Below the pieces are notes generated by a model. It made no database searches. It saw only the letters and a program-made list of their open reading frames with translations, and was not told where the DNA came from. From Apostichopus parvimensis (lineage: Eukaryota; Echinodermata; Holothuroidea; Aspidochirotida; Stichopodidae): a stretch of DNA of 53,791 nt. Position 1 is the first letter of the stretch; every line of letters begins with the position of its first letter. The position numbers and the translations under genes were made by a program. This document shows positions 53,301-53,791 of this stretch, one piece after another. The stretch lies in assembly GCA_000934455.1 (NCBI GenBank), contig KN882534.1:123601-177391 (forward strand). Direction: 5' to 3'.

Positions 53301-53791
53301 TTAACTACAGCATTTAAGCATATATGTTATGATCTGGTCAGGTGATTATCTATTAACGTGAAAGAAATTATTTCCTGTTAACTCTTTACTTTCATACACA
53401 ATTTGAAGGATATTTTATAATTTGTACAACAGGTAACGAACGATGTAATACAAGTTTAATTACCTGATTGTTGATTATATGATTGACAATATCAAAAAAG
53501 ATGGATCGATTGTTCTGAAATGAATTTGTAACTTTAATGTTAAACCATTAATGATATGAGGTAATGAGGTGATGAACCACCACAGTCGAAAAGCTTAACA
53601 AAACTGTTTGATTCAATCATTAAAAAAAAATTGCAATTTGAAGTCACTGTGTTAACGATTTTTACTGAATTTTGCCTATTATGTGATGATATTTTACTTT
53701 CTTTTTCTATATATCTATCTATCTTTCTTTTTTTTGCAGGTGGTAAGTCTTCTGAATGATTAACGTTTGTAGATACGTGTCACAACCCCCC
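29289..53791 (+). CDS. Putative micro-exon gene: start exon plus at least 52 three-nucleotide exons (open at window end)
   Basis: I do not recognise this gene. A start exon (29289-29328) of six codons ends in phase 0 at a GTAAGT donor. After a ~1.95-kb intron, 52 sites of the form pyrimidine tract-AG-NNN-GT follow on the same strand, all with exactly three bases between acceptor and donor. In phase 0 each is one codon, none a stop: Ala (GCG) 11, Asn (AAC/AAT) 10, Val 8, Leu 7, Met 6, Glu 3, Tyr 2, and one each of Gly, Lys, Asp, Thr and Arg. The start exon (Met-Ala-Val-Asn-Met-Gln) has the same flavour. No terminal exon, stop codon or poly(A) site was found in the window. Alternatives are mutually exclusive cassette exons, recursive-splicing ratchet points, or a non-genic satellite that captured a splice-site pair. 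Splicing is unproven. Confidence 0.62.
29329..31086 (+). other. Putative first intron, containing mostly unassigned DNA
   Basis: This lies between the start-exon donor and the array. One weak further AG-NNN-GT candidate occurs at 30672-30674 (AAG, followed by GTACGT), in a context unlike the array units. The frame 30735-31055 (106 codons) resembles a decayed LINE RT around an ITFGVPYG block. No other exon is supported. Confidence 0.35.
30735..31055 (+). pseudogene. Possible LINE reverse transcriptase fragment
   Basis: The segment KQPMLLNITFGVPYGLVI recalls the GVPQGS...GPLLF block of CR1/L2-like reverse transcriptases, with the usual following YLLDYSSTLI-type segment. The catalytic box is not clear and flanking RT motifs are missing. 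It could be chance. Confidence 0.35.
31285..33620 (+). other. Micro-exon candidates 1-8 (array start)
   Basis: Trinucleotides by first base: ATG 31285, ATG 31694, AAC 31896, ATG 32307, AAT 32550, GCG 32855, TTG 33267, TTG 33618. The first units are type A-like and irregular in spacing (409, 202, 411, 243, 305, 412, 351). Weak donors occur at 31285 (GTATAT) and 32307 (GTAATT); the rest are GTAAGT. The two TTG units are both type C, with a palindromic insertion between them. Confidence 0.65.
33444..33501. repeat. 58-bp near-perfect inverted repeat inside the array
   Basis: Arms of about 29 bp, with ACAAATG...GTATA pairing to TATAC...CATTTGT, have a single mismatch and almost no loop. The sequence, with the short CAAGTGCA repeats just after it, interrupts the normal unit between micro-exons 33267 and 33618. 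It is not found in the other units, so it is probably a small insertion or a replication-generated palindrome. Confidence 0.85.
34023..37266 (+). other. Micro-exon candidates 9-17
   Basis: Trinucleotides by first base: GAG 34023, AAC 34402, GCG 34826, ATG 35241, GGG 35645, AAC 36025, GTG 36446, TAC 36851, AAC 37264. Types run D, A, B, C, D, A, B', C', A. All acceptors are CAG. Donors are GTAAGT except 37264 (GTAATT). Seven units, 34826 to 37264, form the first copy of a seven-unit higher-order repeat. Confidence 0.68.
37687..41239 (+). other. Micro-exon candidates 18-27
   Basis: Trinucleotides by first base: GCG 37687, TTG 38096, TTG 38504, AAC 38884, GTG 39287, TAC 39702, AAT 40090, GCG 40406, TTG 40833, GTG 41237. 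The first seven repeat the preceding seven-unit group about 2.86 kb downstream, with codon changes at two positions and a silent AAC/AAT change at the last. Variants: acceptor TAG at 38884, donor GTTAGT at 37687, GTATGT at 41237. Confidence 0.68.
41537..43582 (-). mobile_element. Solo LTR-like insertion (2046 bp) in the micro-exon array
   Basis: The insertion begins TGTCA and ends TGACA, flanked by the 5-bp duplication TATTT (41532-41536 and 43583-43587). Removing it and one TATTT leaves a 382-bp micro-exon spacing, normal for this unit type. TG/CA ends, a 5-bp duplication and no coding domain suggest a solo LTR. The - strand is favoured: TATAAAAA at about 42980 and AATAAA near 41594, close to the element end. 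The frames 42360-42788 (+) and 42794-42417 (-) carry no recognised domain. A DNA transposon with 5-bp inverted ends is possible. Confidence 0.7.
41901..41980. repeat. Four tandem 20-bp repeats in the solo LTR
   Basis: Consensus is GGGTTAACAGCGGCTTTCTG. Copies 2 and 3 are identical; copies 1 and 4 differ at a few positions. Such short direct repeats are common in LTR regulatory regions. Confidence 0.9.
43670..48032 (+). other. Micro-exon candidates 28-39
   Basis: Trinucleotides by first base: AAT 43670, GCG 44055, AAA 44208, GTG 44517, ATG 44940, GTG 45357, GCG 45780, TTG 46203, GTG 46616, GCG 47009, TTG 47612, GTG 48030. From 44517 the array is a three-unit B-C-D repeat lacking type A. The AAA unit is a fragment fused only 153 bp after its neighbour. 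Variant donors: GTAAGC 44517, GTAAGA 44940, GTATGT 45357 and 46616. Confidence 0.66.
48382..53742 (+). other. Micro-exon candidates 40-52 (to window end)
   Basis: Trinucleotides by first base: GAC 48382, GAG 48804, GCG 49227, GCG 49645, GCG 50002, AAC 50383, GAG 50826, GCG 51261, ACG 51810, AAC 52190, AGG 52634, ATG 53065, GTG 53740. This is three rounds of A-B-C-D, with one extra D. Variant donors: GTAATT 48804 and 52634, GTTAGT 49227, GTAAAT 50826, GTAAAG 51810; acceptor TAG at 50826. The sequence ends 49 nt after the last micro-exon, so the gene continues or the assembly broke here. Confidence 0.66.

Larger units (their letters stand above)
31087..53791 (+). repeat. Giant tandem array with higher-order structure, one micro-exon per unit
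   Basis: The array starts abruptly near 31087 and continues to the window end. Units are mostly 380-440 bp. Four types are told apart by flanking sequence. Type A has a GTTTCCAGTCTTTTCACTGT-like upstream block and TTGATTAACATTTGTAGATA after the donor. Type B has a CATCTGTTCC...TTGCAG acceptor and ATCAGTGTTATTATCTATTA downstream. Type C has GTGTTTACGTTTTTACTGAT upstream. Type D has CAGTCTTTTCCCTATTATAT upstream. The common order is B-C-D-A. Conserved intronic blocks include CACAATTTGAGTGAAATATT and CGATTATATGACTGGTAATG. Shorter spacings (153, 202, 243 bp) and longer ones (549, 603, 675 bp) mark deletions and fusions. Confidence 0.95.

Noticed and set aside
31087-53791. CRISPR-like or plain satellite reading of the array
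   Set aside because: Units are far too long and variable for CRISPR. Satellite DNA alone does not explain the fixed 3-nt gap, invariant AG/GT and variable codons, though a non-genic satellite is not fully excluded.

Overview
This window is AT-rich eukaryotic DNA, most likely from a marine invertebrate; an echinoderm or other invertebrate deuterostome is my guess, made from the transposon mix alone. There are no bacterial-style genes, and most of the open reading frames are fragments of transposable elements.

Layout. Positions 1-3.5 kb hold a decayed CR1/Jockey-like LINE on the + strand, broken by a repeat of unknown type. Positions 4.84-8.33 kb hold a nearly full-length RTE-clade LINE on the - strand, with endonuclease, reverse transcriptase and C-terminal tail. 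It is split by a clean 562-bp insertion related to the repeat in the first LINE. Positions 10.94-16.13 kb hold a complete Ty3/Gypsy LTR retrotransposon with two 271-bp LTRs, a 5-bp target duplication, polypurine tract, gag, protease, RT, RNase H and integrase. It is inactivated by two stops and two frameshifts. Relics of other Ty3/Gypsy elements lie at 17.0-19.1 kb, and an RTE-X-like LINE relic lies at 19.1-21.2 kb on the - strand. Positions 21.2-29.2 kb are mostly unassigned. They include an assembly gap (25797-26056), the C-terminal exon of an unrecognised protein, a 164-bp tandem repeat and MITE-like repetitive DNA.

The striking part is 29.29-53.79 kb. About 22.7 kb is a tandem array of diverged units, mostly 380-440 bp long. 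Each complete unit carries a polypyrimidine tract and acceptor AG, then exactly three nucleotides, then a splice donor (GTAAGT in 38 of 52 cases). I count 52 such AG-NNN-GT sites, all on the + strand, with spacing never other than 3 nt. The trinucleotides vary (GCG, GTG, TTG, AAC, ATG and others) and none is a stop codon. Upstream, at 29289-29328, is a conventional-looking exon with an acceptor, a good start-codon context and six codons ending at a GTAAGT donor in phase 0. If spliced as it reads, this is a gene in which each ~0.4-kb repeat contributes one amino acid. The repeats are organised in higher-order groups of four unit types (Ala-, Leu-, Val- and Asn-type), so genomic higher-order repeats would spell short peptide repeats. 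A 2046-bp solo LTR has inserted into one intron without changing the spacing. The array runs off the window with no terminal exon seen. Splicing is inferred from sequence only and needs RNA evidence.
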